A stretch of 64,000 nucleotides of DNA from an uncultured Aquimarina sp. (GTDB lineage: Bacteria; Bacteroidota; Bacteroidia; Flavobacteriales; Flavobacteriaceae): NCBI RefSeq assembly GCF_947500065.1, contig NZ_CANMQT010000002.1, forward strand, positions 248,001 through 312,000. The letters are read 5' to 3'. Below the pieces are notes generated by a model, which saw only the letters and a list, made by a program, of their open reading frames with translations, was not told where the DNA came from and searched no databases. Both the position numbers and the translations under genes were made by a program. Positions 28,113 through 36,638 of this stretch are shown piece by piece; the first letter of the stretch is position 1; each line of letters opens with the position of its first letter.

Positions 28113-28529
28113 TCAAATCAGGAAAGTCTCATGTAGAATGAGCATATCTGTAACCCGTTCGGGTGGAGAATACTCCTCATATATCAAATACTTTTCTTTT
28201 GGTAAAGAAAAAAGCTCTGTGTAAGCATGTAAAAATGATATTAAAAATATTTTCTGAGGAAAATCTATTTGTTCAAAAGAAATTTTAAGCTCATCCTGTC
28301 CTTCCAGGACAATAATCTCATCTTTACAACAAGATTTTCTTTTCATTTCTATGTTTTGATCATCAGAATGATCCATCATTTCCATTCCACAATCCTTGGC
28401 TTTAGAAAACACTGCTACATCTACTAAAAAGCGGCCACAATAATGCTTTTCTACTGTAAAGGAAAAAGTAGATAGCAATACCAGACAAACTAATATTAGA
28501 GATGTAATTTTCTGAAAACCTTTTTTCAT
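28113..28529 (-). CDS. HYC_CC_PP-family small exported protein of the copper operon
   Basis: A 138-residue protein with a Sec signal (about 1-25, ITSLILVCLVLLSTFSFTV). It shows the HYC (residues 29-31), CC (SCCKD, about 71) and PP (YSPPERV, about 124) motifs that name this Bacteroidota family, together with a Met/His-rich stretch CGMEMMDHSDD. Members often precede heavy-metal efflux genes. The conserved cysteines and Met/His cluster suggest periplasmic metal binding or sensing, which is inference. It is the first gene of the operon, with cusA about 75-120 bases downstream depending on its start. Confidence 0.85.
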   Translation of the reverse strand: MKKGFQKITSLILVCLVLLSTFSFTVEKHYCGRFLVDVAVFSKAKDCGMEMMDHSDDQNIEMKRKSCCKDEIIVLEGQDELKISFEQIDFPQKIFLISFLHAYTELFSLPKEKYLIYEEYSPPERVTDMLILHETFLI

Positions 28530-28537
28530 GTTATGAA

Positions 28538-28545
28538 CAAAAATA
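28538..28545 (-). promoter_or_regulatory. Probable -7 element of the copper operon
   Basis: On the minus strand it reads TATTTTTG (TAnnTTTG), 8 bases before the HYC_CC_PP ATG, implying a very short leader. The -33 region has no clear TTG, which would fit a promoter needing an activator. Confidence 0.4.
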
Positions 28546-28643
28546 CATAATATTTAAAGAATCGCTATTTTTTTGCATTTCTATTAGAAATTTTTAACAA
28601 AACAATACCATTATAAAAATCCGACAATTTTAAATATTTTAAA

Positions 28644-28651
28644 TACTTTTG
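28644..28651 (+). promoter_or_regulatory. Probable -7 element of the GAF gene
   Basis: TACTTTTG matches TAnnTTTG and lies 17 bases before the ATG at 28669. No clear TTG at -33. Confidence 0.4.
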
Positions 28652-28668
28652 CCGAAAAATTGTAAGGA

Positions 28669-29124
28669 ATGCTATTTGAAGAATTAAAACCAAAGGTTAT
28701 TAACATACTTGAAAATGAAAGTAATGCAGTAACCGATAGACTACATGAAATCTGTCAATTACTAAATAAGACTATTGAATACTATGATTGGGTTGGTTTT
28801 TATTTTAAAAATGGTGATAAAGAAGAATTAAAACTAAGAACTTACGTTGGTGAGGAGACTGATCATACCATTATACCTTTTGGTAAAGGAATCTGTGGTC
28901 AGGTAGCAATATCTAATGAGAACTTTATAGTTCCAGATGTTCAAGCTCAAGATAATTATATTGCTTGCAGTTTTAAAGTGAAATCCGAGATAGTTGTTCC
29001 ACTCTTTAAAGACGGAGAGAACATAGGACAAATAGATGTCGATTCTGAAACTTCAGACCCTTTCTCAGAAAAGGATGAAAGGTTTCTTGAATTTGTAAAT
29101 CAGGAAGTGGCTAAAGTTTTATAA
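28669..29124 (+). CDS. GAF-domain protein, free methionine-R-sulfoxide reductase-like
   Basis: A single GAF domain of 151 residues, cytoplasmic. The order DWVGFYF, GKGICGQVA, VPDVQAQDNYIAC, KSEIVVPLF, GQIDVDSE follows the fRMsr family (E. coli YebR/MsrC), which reduces free methionine-R-sulfoxide. Two of the usual catalytic-region cysteines are visible (GKGICG and YIAC). The third, between them in E. coli, seems absent (VQAQDNYIA), so the resolving chemistry may differ or the protein may bind another small ligand. It is divergent from the copper operon and convergent with galT. Confidence 0.85.
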   Translation: MLFEELKPKVINILENESNAVTDRLHEICQLLNKTIEYYDWVGFYFKNGDKEELKLRTYVGEETDHTIIPFGKGICGQVAISNENFIVPDVQAQDNYIACSFKVKSEIVVPLFKDGENIGQIDVDSETSDPFSEKDERFLEFVNQEVAKVL

Positions 29125-29137
29125 TTAACTACTATAC

Positions 29138-30178
29138 TTATAGTTGTAAAGAGTAATGCTCTAAAGGTTGCTCTATTATTATTTTTGCCGCCTGCTCCGC
29201 TGTAATATCGCGCTGTGGATTAGCAAACATTTCATAACCTACCATAAATTTTTTTACCGTAGCTGATCTCAATAGTGGTGGGTAAAAAGACATATGCATA
29301 TGCCATTCTTCATGAGCGGATCCATCCGTCGGAGCTTGATGTATTCCTGCAGAGTAGGGAAATGAAGTTTTAAAAATATTATCGTATTTAGTTGTCAGTG
29401 ATTTTATAATCTCTGCAAAACTTACTAATTCCTCTTTGGTTAATTGATCTATACTTTTCCTATTTCTTCTTGGGATAATCATGGTTTCATAAGGCCAAAT
29501 AGCCCAATACGGAACCAAAGCTACAAAATGATCATTCTCTATCAACACTCTTTTTTTAAGTTCTAATTCTTGTTTCAAGTATGATCCGAGCAATGATTTT
29601 TTATGCACTTCCCAATACTTTTTTTGTTCTTTCGTTTTCTTTTTAATTTCCTCAGGAATAGAGCCTTGAGCCCATATTTGTCCATGTGGATGTGGATTAC
29701 TACAGCCCATTATTGCTCCCTTATTTTCAAAGATCTGGATGTAATTAATATCTTTCATATTACCCAAATTGATATACTCTTCCTGCCATAACTGAATCAC
29801 AGAAGTAATCTCTTCAACTTTCATTATAGGTAATGTAAGTGAATGATTCGGTGAAAAACAAACCACTTTACAAATTCCTATCTCAGCATCTGCCTTCAAC
29901 AAATTATCTCGATATTTTGTCTTAGGAATGTCTTCTAATAAAGCAGAAAAATCATTAGTAAATGAAAAAGGCTTATCATAATCTGGGTTTATAGCTCCAC
30001 TTGCCCTAAGATTTCCTGGACACAGGTAACAACTTTCTTCATAAGGAACTTCAGAAAACTTGCTTGGTTCTTCATTTTTTCCTTGCCATGGCCTTTTAGT
30101 TCTATGTGGCGACACTAATACCCATTCACCTGTTAGAATATTAAATCTTCTATGTGGATTGTCATTAAAATCTTGCAT
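29138..30178 (-). CDS. galT: Galactose-1-phosphate uridylyltransferase
   Basis: Leloir enzyme exchanging UMP between UDP-glucose and galactose-1-phosphate, cytoplasmic, 346 residues. The class I signature is complete: zinc cysteines in CYLCPGN (about 52-55), the nucleophile motif NPHPHGQIWA (about 160-169), and the later metal-site stretch HEEWHMHMSFYPPLLRS. It ends 13 bases from the GAF gene end and begins 2 bases after the galK stop, so galK-galT form an operon read leftward. It supplies UDP-galactose for GalE, encoded at the other end of the island. Confidence 0.96.
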   Translation of the reverse strand: MQDFNDNPHRRFNILTGEWVLVSPHRTKRPWQGKNEEPSKFSEVPYEESCYLCPGNLRASGAINPDYDKPFSFTNDFSALLEDIPKTKYRDNLLKADAEIGICKVVCFSPNHSLTLPIMKVEEITSVIQLWQEEYINLGNMKDINYIQIFENKGAIMGCSNPHPHGQIWAQGSIPEEIKKKTKEQKKYWEVHKKSLLGSYLKQELELKKRVLIENDHFVALVPYWAIWPYETMIIPRRNRKSIDQLTKEELVSFAEIIKSLTTKYDNIFKTSFPYSAGIHQAPTDGSAHEEWHMHMSFYPPLLRSATVKKFMVGYEMFANPQRDITAEQAAKIIIEQPLEHYSLQL

Positions 30179-30180
30179 AC

Positions 30181-31323
30181 TTATGACTGTATTAAAGTTC
30201 CTGGACTTGGAACCGTGATAAAAGAGGTTAAATCAATTTCGAATTGTTTTTTATACGCTTTTTTGACATTTAGAATGTAATCACTAACACTATCAGCATG
30301 TACTAAATTTATGGTACATCCTCCAAAACCACCACCCATCATTCTACAACCAATAACTCGCTCATAATCTTCAGAAAAATCAACCAAAAAATCTAATTCA
30401 GGGCAACTCACTTCATACTTATGTTGTAACCCTCTATGAGACTGATACATTAATTCTCCAAAACTTTCTAAATCTCCTTTTTCTAATAATTCTGAAGCCC
30501 GAAGCACTCGATTATTTTCTTCAATTATATAATAAGCTCTCTGATAAAGAACATCAGTAAGATCATCTCTAAATTCATCTAACATACTTTTAGTTACGTC
30601 TCTAAGAGATTTGACTTTGTTATATGTTTTAGAAATAATTTCTATTACCCTCTCACATTCTTCTCGACGTGTATTATATTCACTAGATGCTAGATTATGT
30701 GAGACGTTGGTATTGAGTAATAAAACCTTGTAGGGTTCAAAATTAGCATCAATTAATCGATAATGTTTTGATTTACAATCCAGAAGAATTACTTTCTTAT
30801 CCTCACTCATCACAGATGCAAATTGATCCATGATCCCACACTTTGTGCCAACATAGTTATGTTCTGCACGTTGTGAAAGCTCAACAAGTTCTATTTTAGA
30901 AAGATTAAGATTAAAAAGTTCGTTAAGTCCATATGCTAACCCACATTCCAAAGCGGCAGAAGAACTAATTCCTGCACCAATGGGTAATTGACTATCAATA
31001 ATACAATCAAACCCTTTTACTCTATCAGAAATTTTAGAGATTTCACTAAGCACTCCTACTATATAATTTTCCCATTCTTCAGTACTTGGTTTTAGTCTGT
31101 TTAAATTAATTGTAAGAATTTTATCATAGGTTGAACTGTACACCTTACACAGATGATTGGAATCATTTTTCTGTAATGAGAATATGATTTTTTTATCTAT
31201 TGCAGTAGGCATCACAAACCCATTATTATAATCGGTATGCTCACCAATAAAATTAATTCTTCCTGGAGAGTGAACAACCAACTCTGACTTAAAACCTTTT
31301 ACAAAACTCTTATTTATTGCCAT
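30181..31323 (-). CDS. galK: Galactokinase
   Basis: Phosphorylates alpha-D-galactose to galactose-1-phosphate, 380 residues, standard length. GHMP-kinase motifs are all present: the galactokinase signature GRINFIGEHTDYNNGFVMP (about 21-39), the ATP loop PIGAGISSSAALE (about 113-125) and the C-terminal GGGFGGCTINLV (about 333-344). First gene of the galKT transcript. Its -7 element and an inverted repeat lie upstream in the region shared with the Nudix-type regulator. No mutarotase (galM) is found in the island, which is tolerable because a retaining alpha-galactosidase yields the alpha anomer. Confidence 0.97.
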   Translation of the reverse strand: MAINKSFVKGFKSELVVHSPGRINFIGEHTDYNNGFVMPTAIDKKIIFSLQKNDSNHLCKVYSSTYDKILTINLNRLKPSTEEWENYIVGVLSEISKISDRVKGFDCIIDSQLPIGAGISSSAALECGLAYGLNELFNLNLSKIELVELSQRAEHNYVGTKCGIMDQFASVMSEDKKVILLDCKSKHYRLIDANFEPYKVLLLNTNVSHNLASSEYNTRREECERVIEIISKTYNKVKSLRDVTKSMLDEFRDDLTDVLYQRAYYIIEENNRVLRASELLEKGDLESFGELMYQSHRGLQHKYEVSCPELDFLVDFSEDYERVIGCRMMGGGFGGCTINLVHADSVSDYILNVKKAYKKQFEIDLTSFITVPSPGTLIQS

Positions 31324-31385
31324 TTTTCAATCTAATTTGATAAATAGGATCCAGACAAACACCCATTTTTATTCTGAAAATCAAA

Positions 31386-31393
31386 CAAATATA
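31386..31393 (-). promoter_or_regulatory. -7 element of the galKT promoter
   Basis: On the minus strand it reads TATATTTG, an exact TAnnTTTG, 62 bases before the galK ATG. The -33 side lacks TTG and is occupied by the adjoining inverted repeat. Confidence 0.55.
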
Positions 31394-31417
31394 ATAAATG
31401 TATTTTTTACATTTATT
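31393..31417. promoter_or_regulatory. Inverted repeat, candidate operator between galK and its regulator
   Basis: AATAAATGTA (31393-31402) and TACATTTATT (31408-31417) are perfect 10-bp arms around five T residues. The repeat abuts the galK -7 element and covers its -33 region, and lies 70 bases upstream of the divergent regulator. Related sequence (ATAAATG..TT.ACAT) occurs near the susC promoter and upstream of the glpK-glpD fusion. Confidence 0.5.
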
Positions 31418-31487
31418 GTTAATGCTGTATTTTTTACTAATTTGCGTCTAAATATATTTCGGATAATAACACCTGTTAACTAATAGC

Positions 31488-32174
31488 ATGAACTCATACC
31501 AAGAAAAAGATAAATTTTATGTTGCTGTTGATTGTATCATTTTTGGGTTTGAAGACGGAAAACTAAAGTTGTTAGTTTTTAATCGAAAAATAAATCCTTT
31601 CAAAGATTCATTATCCTTAATTGGCAGTTTTGTGAAAATTGGAGAAAGTGTTTCTGACGCCTCAAAAAGAATTCTTGAAGAATTTACAGGTCTAAGAAAT
31701 GTATATATGAAAGAACTAAAAACATATAGCTCGGTGGACAGAGATCCAGGATATCGTTGTATATCTGTAGCGCAATATGCATTAATCCGGATTCATAAAA
31801 GTATAAAAAAAATAGTAGAACAAAACGAAGCACAGTGGTTCGAAGTACAGGAACTCCCCGCGTTAATACTGGATCATAATCAAATGACAACGGATGCTTT
31901 ACGAAGAATTGAAGAACTTGCGAGGTATCGGCCTATCGGTTTTGAGCTTTTACCAGAGAAATTTACCATCCCTCAACTACAAGCACTTTATGAAGCAATT
32001 TATAGAAGAACATTAGACCCCAGAAATTTCAGAAAAAAAATACTCTCTTTTGATGTAATTATCAAGCTAGATGAAAAAGATAAAACTAGCTCTAAAAAAG
32101 GAGCCTTTTTATATAAGTTTGACCGTGATAAATACCAAAAACTACAAGAATCCGGATATAATTTTGAAATCTAG
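31488..32174 (+). CDS. NrtR/AraR-type transcription regulator with degenerate Nudix domain
   Basis: A 228-residue regulator built of an N-terminal Nudix fold (about 8-145) and a C-terminal winged helix (about 150-225, PEKFTIPQLQALYEAIYRR). The Nudix box GSFVKIGESVSDASKRILEEF lacks the second residue of the REUxEE core (Ile for Glu) and its last Glu (Phe), so pyrophosphatase activity is unlikely and the domain probably senses a ligand. Bacteroidota relatives such as AraR respond to sugars. Divergent from galK, with a palindromic site between, it is the prime candidate for controlling the galactose genes. Confidence 0.88.
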   Translation: MNSYQEKDKFYVAVDCIIFGFEDGKLKLLVFNRKINPFKDSLSLIGSFVKIGESVSDASKRILEEFTGLRNVYMKELKTYSSVDRDPGYRCISVAQYALIRIHKSIKKIVEQNEAQWFEVQELPALILDHNQMTTDALRRIEELARYRPIGFELLPEKFTIPQLQALYEAIYRRTLDPRNFRKKILSFDVIIKLDEKDKTSSKKGAFLYKFDRDKYQKLQESGYNFEI

Positions 32175-32219
32175 TATTTAAGCTTAATTTTATGCCAACC
32201 AGAATACACAATTATTAAT

Positions 32220-33236
32220 ATGTCACCGCTACTGCAAAAAATATATGATCTACAGGATATAAACACTATATCCAAACATGAACAAATTGTGCATGGTATC
32301 ATAGGAGCAATTGATTCTGGAATTCTGAAAGTCGGTGATAAGCTTCCTTCTATTAATGAAATGGTAGCAGAAGTCGGATATGCTAGAAAAACATTTGTAA
32401 AAGCATATACGGAATTAAAAGAACGGGGACTTGTAGAGTCTAAAAACCTTAAAGGCTATTATATCATTAGCGAAGAAACAAATGTCACCTTAAAAGTTGC
32501 ATTAATTCTATTTGCCTTCCATAGTTTCCAAGAAGATTTTTATAATACTTTTAGAAAAGAACTTGGTAAAAGATATCATATTGATATCTTTTTTCATCAT
32601 AATAACCTTTCACTATTTAAGACAATACTGGATAACATCTCCCGCAAATACGGAATGTATGTGGTCGCACCTATACAGCAAAAGGAAGTGCCTTCTTTGT
32701 TAAAGCAGATTTCTTCAAACCGGTTGTTAATTGTAGACCGTTATTTAAAAATGCCTAAAGATTATTCTTTTATTTCTCAGGAGTTTGAAGAAGTTACTTA
32801 TCAAAAACTGGTAGAACTCACTCCACAGATAAAAAAATACAATAGATTCGTATTATTTTTTAAAGAAAACTCAGATTTCCCTCCAGAAATTTTACTTGCA
32901 TTTAATCGATTTGTTAAAGATTATGATATTAATGGGGAAGTTGTTGAAAGTTACGATGCTACTACTTTACTGAAGAATACAGTGTACTTTTTTATTAGCG
33001 ATAATCAGCTATGGAAAGTACTAAAAGATGCTCGAAAAATGGAATACCGAATTGGATCTGATATTGGTATCCTCGCACACAATGATAACATTGTAAAAGA
33101 AATTGCTTTTGGGGGAATAACGACAATTTCTACGGATTTTACACAGATTGCAAAAAAAGCAGCAGTTTTTGTAAAAGAAGGAAATCCTATTCAGGAAATA
33201 GTTCCCACATACTTAAGACAACGTAATTCTCTTTAA
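32220..33236 (+). CDS. GntR-family transcription regulator with sugar-binding-like domain
   Basis: A 338-residue regulator. Residues about 10-80 are a GntR winged helix (EQIVHGIIGAIDSGILKVGD, then KLPSINEMVAEVGYARKTFV). The remainder (about 90-335) resembles the periplasmic-binding-protein/LacI fold, for example the segments VALILFAFHSFQEDFYNTF and IGSDIGILAHNDNIVKEIAF. Such proteins sense a sugar or derivative and control the adjacent SusCD locus. It follows the Nudix-type regulator by 45 bases and precedes susC by 309, so the two regulators are probably cotranscribed. Which ligand each reads is not visible. Confidence 0.9.
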   Translation: MSPLLQKIYDLQDINTISKHEQIVHGIIGAIDSGILKVGDKLPSINEMVAEVGYARKTFVKAYTELKERGLVESKNLKGYYIISEETNVTLKVALILFAFHSFQEDFYNTFRKELGKRYHIDIFFHHNNLSLFKTILDNISRKYGMYVVAPIQQKEVPSLLKQISSNRLLIVDRYLKMPKDYSFISQEFEEVTYQKLVELTPQIKKYNRFVLFFKENSDFPPEILLAFNRFVKDYDINGEVVESYDATTLLKNTVYFFISDNQLWKVLKDARKMEYRIGSDIGILAHNDNIVKEIAFGGITTISTDFTQIAKKAAVFVKEGNPIQEIVPTYLRQRNSL

Positions 33237-33428
33237 CCTTATCCACAACTCCGAGGTTTTAACATATTTCTATAAAAACCGATTCTTCAATACACCATAA
33301 TTCTGTGTGTTATATACTACAAAGTTTTCATCTTGAGAATTTCACAACACCTGCATTCTTTACCTGTCATATTTTCATATTTTAAACTATTTAATTAACT
33401 ATTATATAAAAAATTATGATTTTAAGTT

Positions 33429-33457
33429 TTGATATAAAAATAAATGCTTTACATTTG
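33429..33457 (+). promoter_or_regulatory. Promoter of the susCD island with overlapping repeat
   Basis: TTG (33429-33431), an 18-base spacer and TACATTTG (33450-33457) match the Bacteroidota promoter. The -7 box is also the right arm of an inverted pair AAATG-CTTTA-CATTT (33442-33456), so a protein bound there would cover the polymerase site. Confidence 0.6.
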
Positions 33458-33468
33458 CATAGTAGCAT

Positions 33469-33496
33469 AGAGTATCATAGCACAATAAAATACTCT
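33469..33496. promoter_or_regulatory. Inverted repeat in the susC leader
   Basis: AGAGTAT and ATACTCT with 14 bases between, centres 21 bp apart (two helical turns), just downstream of the predicted start of transcription. Possible operator for the GntR regulator; short enough to be chance. Confidence 0.3.
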
Positions 33497-33545
33497 GATC
33501 TAACTTTCAACTCAGAAAAGAACTATTAACAAACACACAAATCAT

Positions 33546-36500
33546 ATGAAGCGAAAAGTATTCAATCGGATTATGATGTTACTCATTGGACTTACAACCA
33601 CCTGTATTAGTGCTCAGCAAACTATCACAGGAACAGTAAGTGAACCTAACGGTCCATTACCAGGAGTAAACATTTTAGTAAAAGGCACTGATAATGGTAC
33701 AACTACAGATTTTGACGGTAAATACACCCTAAACAATGTAGTCGATGATGCCATTTTAATATTTAGTTATGTAGGTTTTATTACTACAGAAGTACCTGTA
33801 AATGGTCAAACTACAATAGACATTACACTTCAAGAAGATGCTGCAGCTCTTGATGAAATAGTAATTGTTGGATATGGTTCACAATCTAAAAGAGATGTTA
33901 CCGGTGCTATCTCCCAGATCAAGTCTGAAGATATTGCACAGGTTGTTACGGCAAACCCTACTTCAGCCTTACAAGGTAAGCTTGCAGGAGTTCAGGTAGA
34001 AACAGCAGGTGGAGCACCTGGAAGTCCCGCCAATGTTTTTGTGCGTGGGGTAAGTTCTTTAACTAACTCCTTTCCCCTATATGTAGTTGACGGTGCCATT
34101 TCTGATAATATAAATTTCTTAAATGCAAAAGACATTGTAAATCTTCAAGTGTTAAAAGACGCAACATCCGCAGCAATATATGGTTCCCGTGCTGCAAATG
34201 GAGTGATTATAGTTACTACCAATAGAGGTAAACAAAACTCTTCTCCTACTGTAAATATTGATATACGAAGTGGAGTTAACACACAACCCAAAAAACTTGA
34301 TTTACTTAATGGCTCCGAGTATATCACCTTTCTTAACCAACGTAGAATTAACGATGGTCTTGCTGGGAACATTCCTGATCCAGGAATCGATACAGATTTT
34401 CAAGATTTGAGCATCAACTCAGGTACAATTCAAGATTTTGGATTTAATATATCTGGTGGAGGTGAAAACTCAAAATACTTTTTTAGTGCTAATTATTACG
34501 ATGAAGAAGGATTATTAATCAGTGAAGAATTTAACCGTAAAAACGTACGTCTAAATAGTGAATTTAAAATAGGAAGGCTTAAAATTCAAGAATCTTTCGG
34601 GTTTTCAGAAAATCGATTTACCCGTAATAATGCTTTTGGAAATCAAGGAGGTACTGTTCCTATTATTCGTCCTTTCGCTCCTGAAAATGAAGGTGGATTT
34701 GAGGCTATTAATGATCCTATTTTTGGAATTGGAGGGACTAATAAATTTGCAAACGCACAATTAGTTAATGATCAAAATACAGAACGTAATTTTCTAGGAA
34801 ATATGAATTTTTCCTATGAAATCATAGAAGGACTTACTGCTAAACTCAATGTGGGGACTGAATACACTAATTTTTACAGAAATACATTTCAACCCACATT
34901 CTTTCAGAGTAATATAGATAGTGAGACAAATGCGAATCCCCTCAATGACCTTACTGAAGTAAGAGGAGAACGCTATGCTACAAATGTCGAGCCTACTCTT
35001 AATTATAAAAAAAGTCTTGGAGAACATAATTTTGATGTTCTCATAGGAGGTGCTCGCCAAGACATTACTACAAATACACTTGCTGTTTATGCCGAAGGGC
35101 TTCCTAGTAATAATATCACTAATATATCTCAGTTTACTGATAATATTATAAATTCAGGTGGAGGGCGTTTTGATAATAAACTTTTCTCAACTTTTGGACG
35201 TGTAAACTATAATTACAAGCAAAAATATCTGTTTACCGCTATAGTACGTCGTGATAAAACTTCTCTTTTTGCGGATGGATTTAATACAGGTACATTCCCT
35301 TCTTTCTCCGTCGGATGGGTCATTAGTGACGAAGGCTTCTTTAATCAAGACGGACTCATTAATTCGCTCAAATTTAGAGCTGGATATGGAGAATTAGGAT
35401 CTCAAAATGTGGATCCTTTTTCAAATCAATCCGTAGTAGAACCAAATTCTCCGATCACGGTTGGAGGTTCTTCAGGTCAAATTCCTGGATTTGCTATTAC
35501 AAGTTTAGTAGACCCTACCTTAAGTTTTGAAACATCAAAAACTATTAATTTTGGTGTAGACACTTCATTATTAGACAATAACTTAAAACTAAGTTTAGAT
35601 TATTTTAATAGAGATAATGAAGATGTGATCCAAGCTGTCGCGATTCCAGATTCTAATGGATCCGTAAACCCTGTATTTCAAAATGCTTCATCTATTAATA
35701 ATAAAGGTTTTGAATTTGAAGCAGCTTACAGCCATGATAAAGGCGGTGATTTCACCTTCAATGTAGGTTTCAATATCTCTGCAATCCAAAACGAATTAAC
35801 AGACTCCCCAAACCCAATTGTAGGTCCTTCATATAATGAAGAAGGATTAAGAGCCAATCGTTTTGAGGTTGGACAACCTTTGGGATTTTTCTTTGGGTTT
35901 AGGACAGATGGAATCTATAATGACCAAGCAGAAATAGACAACGATCCTTTTCTCGCTAATGATCCAGATCGAAGAGCATTGCTGCAACCAGGGGATTTTA
36001 GAAGAGTAGATATTAATAATGATGGTAGAATAAATGATGAAGATCAGACTTCTTTGGGTGATCCGACACCAGATTTCACGTATGGTATTAACCTGTCTGT
36101 AAATTATAAAAACTGGGATGTCGGAGCCTTTTTTAATGGAGTTCAGGGAAACGAAATTTATAATGTTACCAAATTCTTTGGGTACTTTTTCCTGGATGAT
36201 AACAAATTTGGAATTGTAAGGGATGCGTATACTCCTGAGAACCCAAATACAAATCTTCCTCGGGTAACAACACAAGATACTGCTGGAAATCAGCTTCCAT
36301 CAGATTTCTTTGTAGAAGATGGTTCTTTTTTCCGCCTGAAAACACTTGAAATAGGATACAACTTTAATGATTTTATAGGAAAAGAATGGGTCTCTAATGC
36401 TAGAGTATTTGCAAATGTTCAGAATGTATTTACTATTACAAATTATTCCGGATATGACCCCGAAATAGGATCCAACAATAGTGGATTAGGAACTAATCGT

Positions 36501-36617
36501 GGTTTCTTTGGTTTTACACCATTAACCAGTGCTGATTCTGTTTTTGACAGAGGACTTGACGTAAGGGCGCAACCTAGGCCTCGTACCTTTACAATTGGGA
36601 TACAAATGTCATTTTAA
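33546..36617 (+). CDS. SusC/RagA-type TonB-linked outer-membrane transporter
   Basis: TonB-dependent channel that imports the island's glycan or glycoside across the outer membrane together with the SusD lipoprotein. It has 1023 residues, normal for the family. A signal peptide (about 1-24, ending CISAQQ) precedes a carboxypeptidase-like beta domain (about 26-100, ITGTVSEPNGPLPGVNILVK). The SusC TonB-box region and plug follow (IVIVGYGSQSKRDVTGAI, about 106-123; GVIIVTTNRGK). A beta-barrel fills the rest and ends in Phe (IGIQMSF). susD follows after 21 bases. Neighbouring galactose and glycerol enzymes point to an alpha-galactoside cargo. Confidence 0.96.
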   Translation: MKRKVFNRIMMLLIGLTTTCISAQQTITGTVSEPNGPLPGVNILVKGTDNGTTTDFDGKYTLNNVVDDAILIFSYVGFITTEVPVNGQTTIDITLQEDAAALDEIVIVGYGSQSKRDVTGAISQIKSEDIAQVVTANPTSALQGKLAGVQVETAGGAPGSPANVFVRGVSSLTNSFPLYVVDGAISDNINFLNAKDIVNLQVLKDATSAAIYGSRAANGVIIVTTNRGKQNSSPTVNIDIRSGVNTQPKKLDLLNGSEYITFLNQRRINDGLAGNIPDPGIDTDFQDLSINSGTIQDFGFNISGGGENSKYFFSANYYDEEGLLISEEFNRKNVRLNSEFKIGRLKIQESFGFSENRFTRNNAFGNQGGTVPIIRPFAPENEGGFEAINDPIFGIGGTNKFANAQLVNDQNTERNFLGNMNFSYEIIEGLTAKLNVGTEYTNFYRNTFQPTFFQSNIDSETNANPLNDLTEVRGERYATNVEPTLNYKKSLGEHNFDVLIGGARQDITTNTLAVYAEGLPSNNITNISQFTDNIINSGGGRFDNKLFSTFGRVNYNYKQKYLFTAIVRRDKTSLFADGFNTGTFPSFSVGWVISDEGFFNQDGLINSLKFRAGYGELGSQNVDPFSNQSVVEPNSPITVGGSSGQIPGFAITSLVDPTLSFETSKTINFGVDTSLLDNNLKLSLDYFNRDNEDVIQAVAIPDSNGSVNPVFQNASSINNKGFEFEAAYSHDKGGDFTFNVGFNISAIQNELTDSPNPIVGPSYNEEGLRANRFEVGQPLGFFFGFRTDGIYNDQAEIDNDPFLANDPDRRALLQPGDFRRVDINNDGRINDEDQTSLGDPTPDFTYGINLSVNYKNWDVGAFFNGVQGNEIYNVTKFFGYFFLDDNKFGIVRDAYTPENPNTNLPRVTTQDTAGNQLPSDFFVEDGSFFRLKTLEIGYNFNDFIGKEWVSNARVFANVQNVFTITNYSGYDPEIGSNNSGLGTNRGFFGFTPLTSADSVFDRGLDVRAQPRPRTFTIGIQMSF

Positions 36618-36638
36618 AAACACACAAAAGAATACGAT

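Larger units (their letters stand above)
33237..33545. other. 309-base gap upstream of susC holding its promoter
   Basis: No gene is seen. The left part is unremarkable AT-rich sequence with only a weak AACCT/AGGTT pairing after the GntR gene. The right part contains the susC promoter at 33429-33457, three CATAG copies at 33458, 33466 and 33476 just after it, and a 7-bp inverted repeat AGAGTAT/ATACTCT (33469-33475 and 33490-33496) in the presumed leader. Confidence 0.5.
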
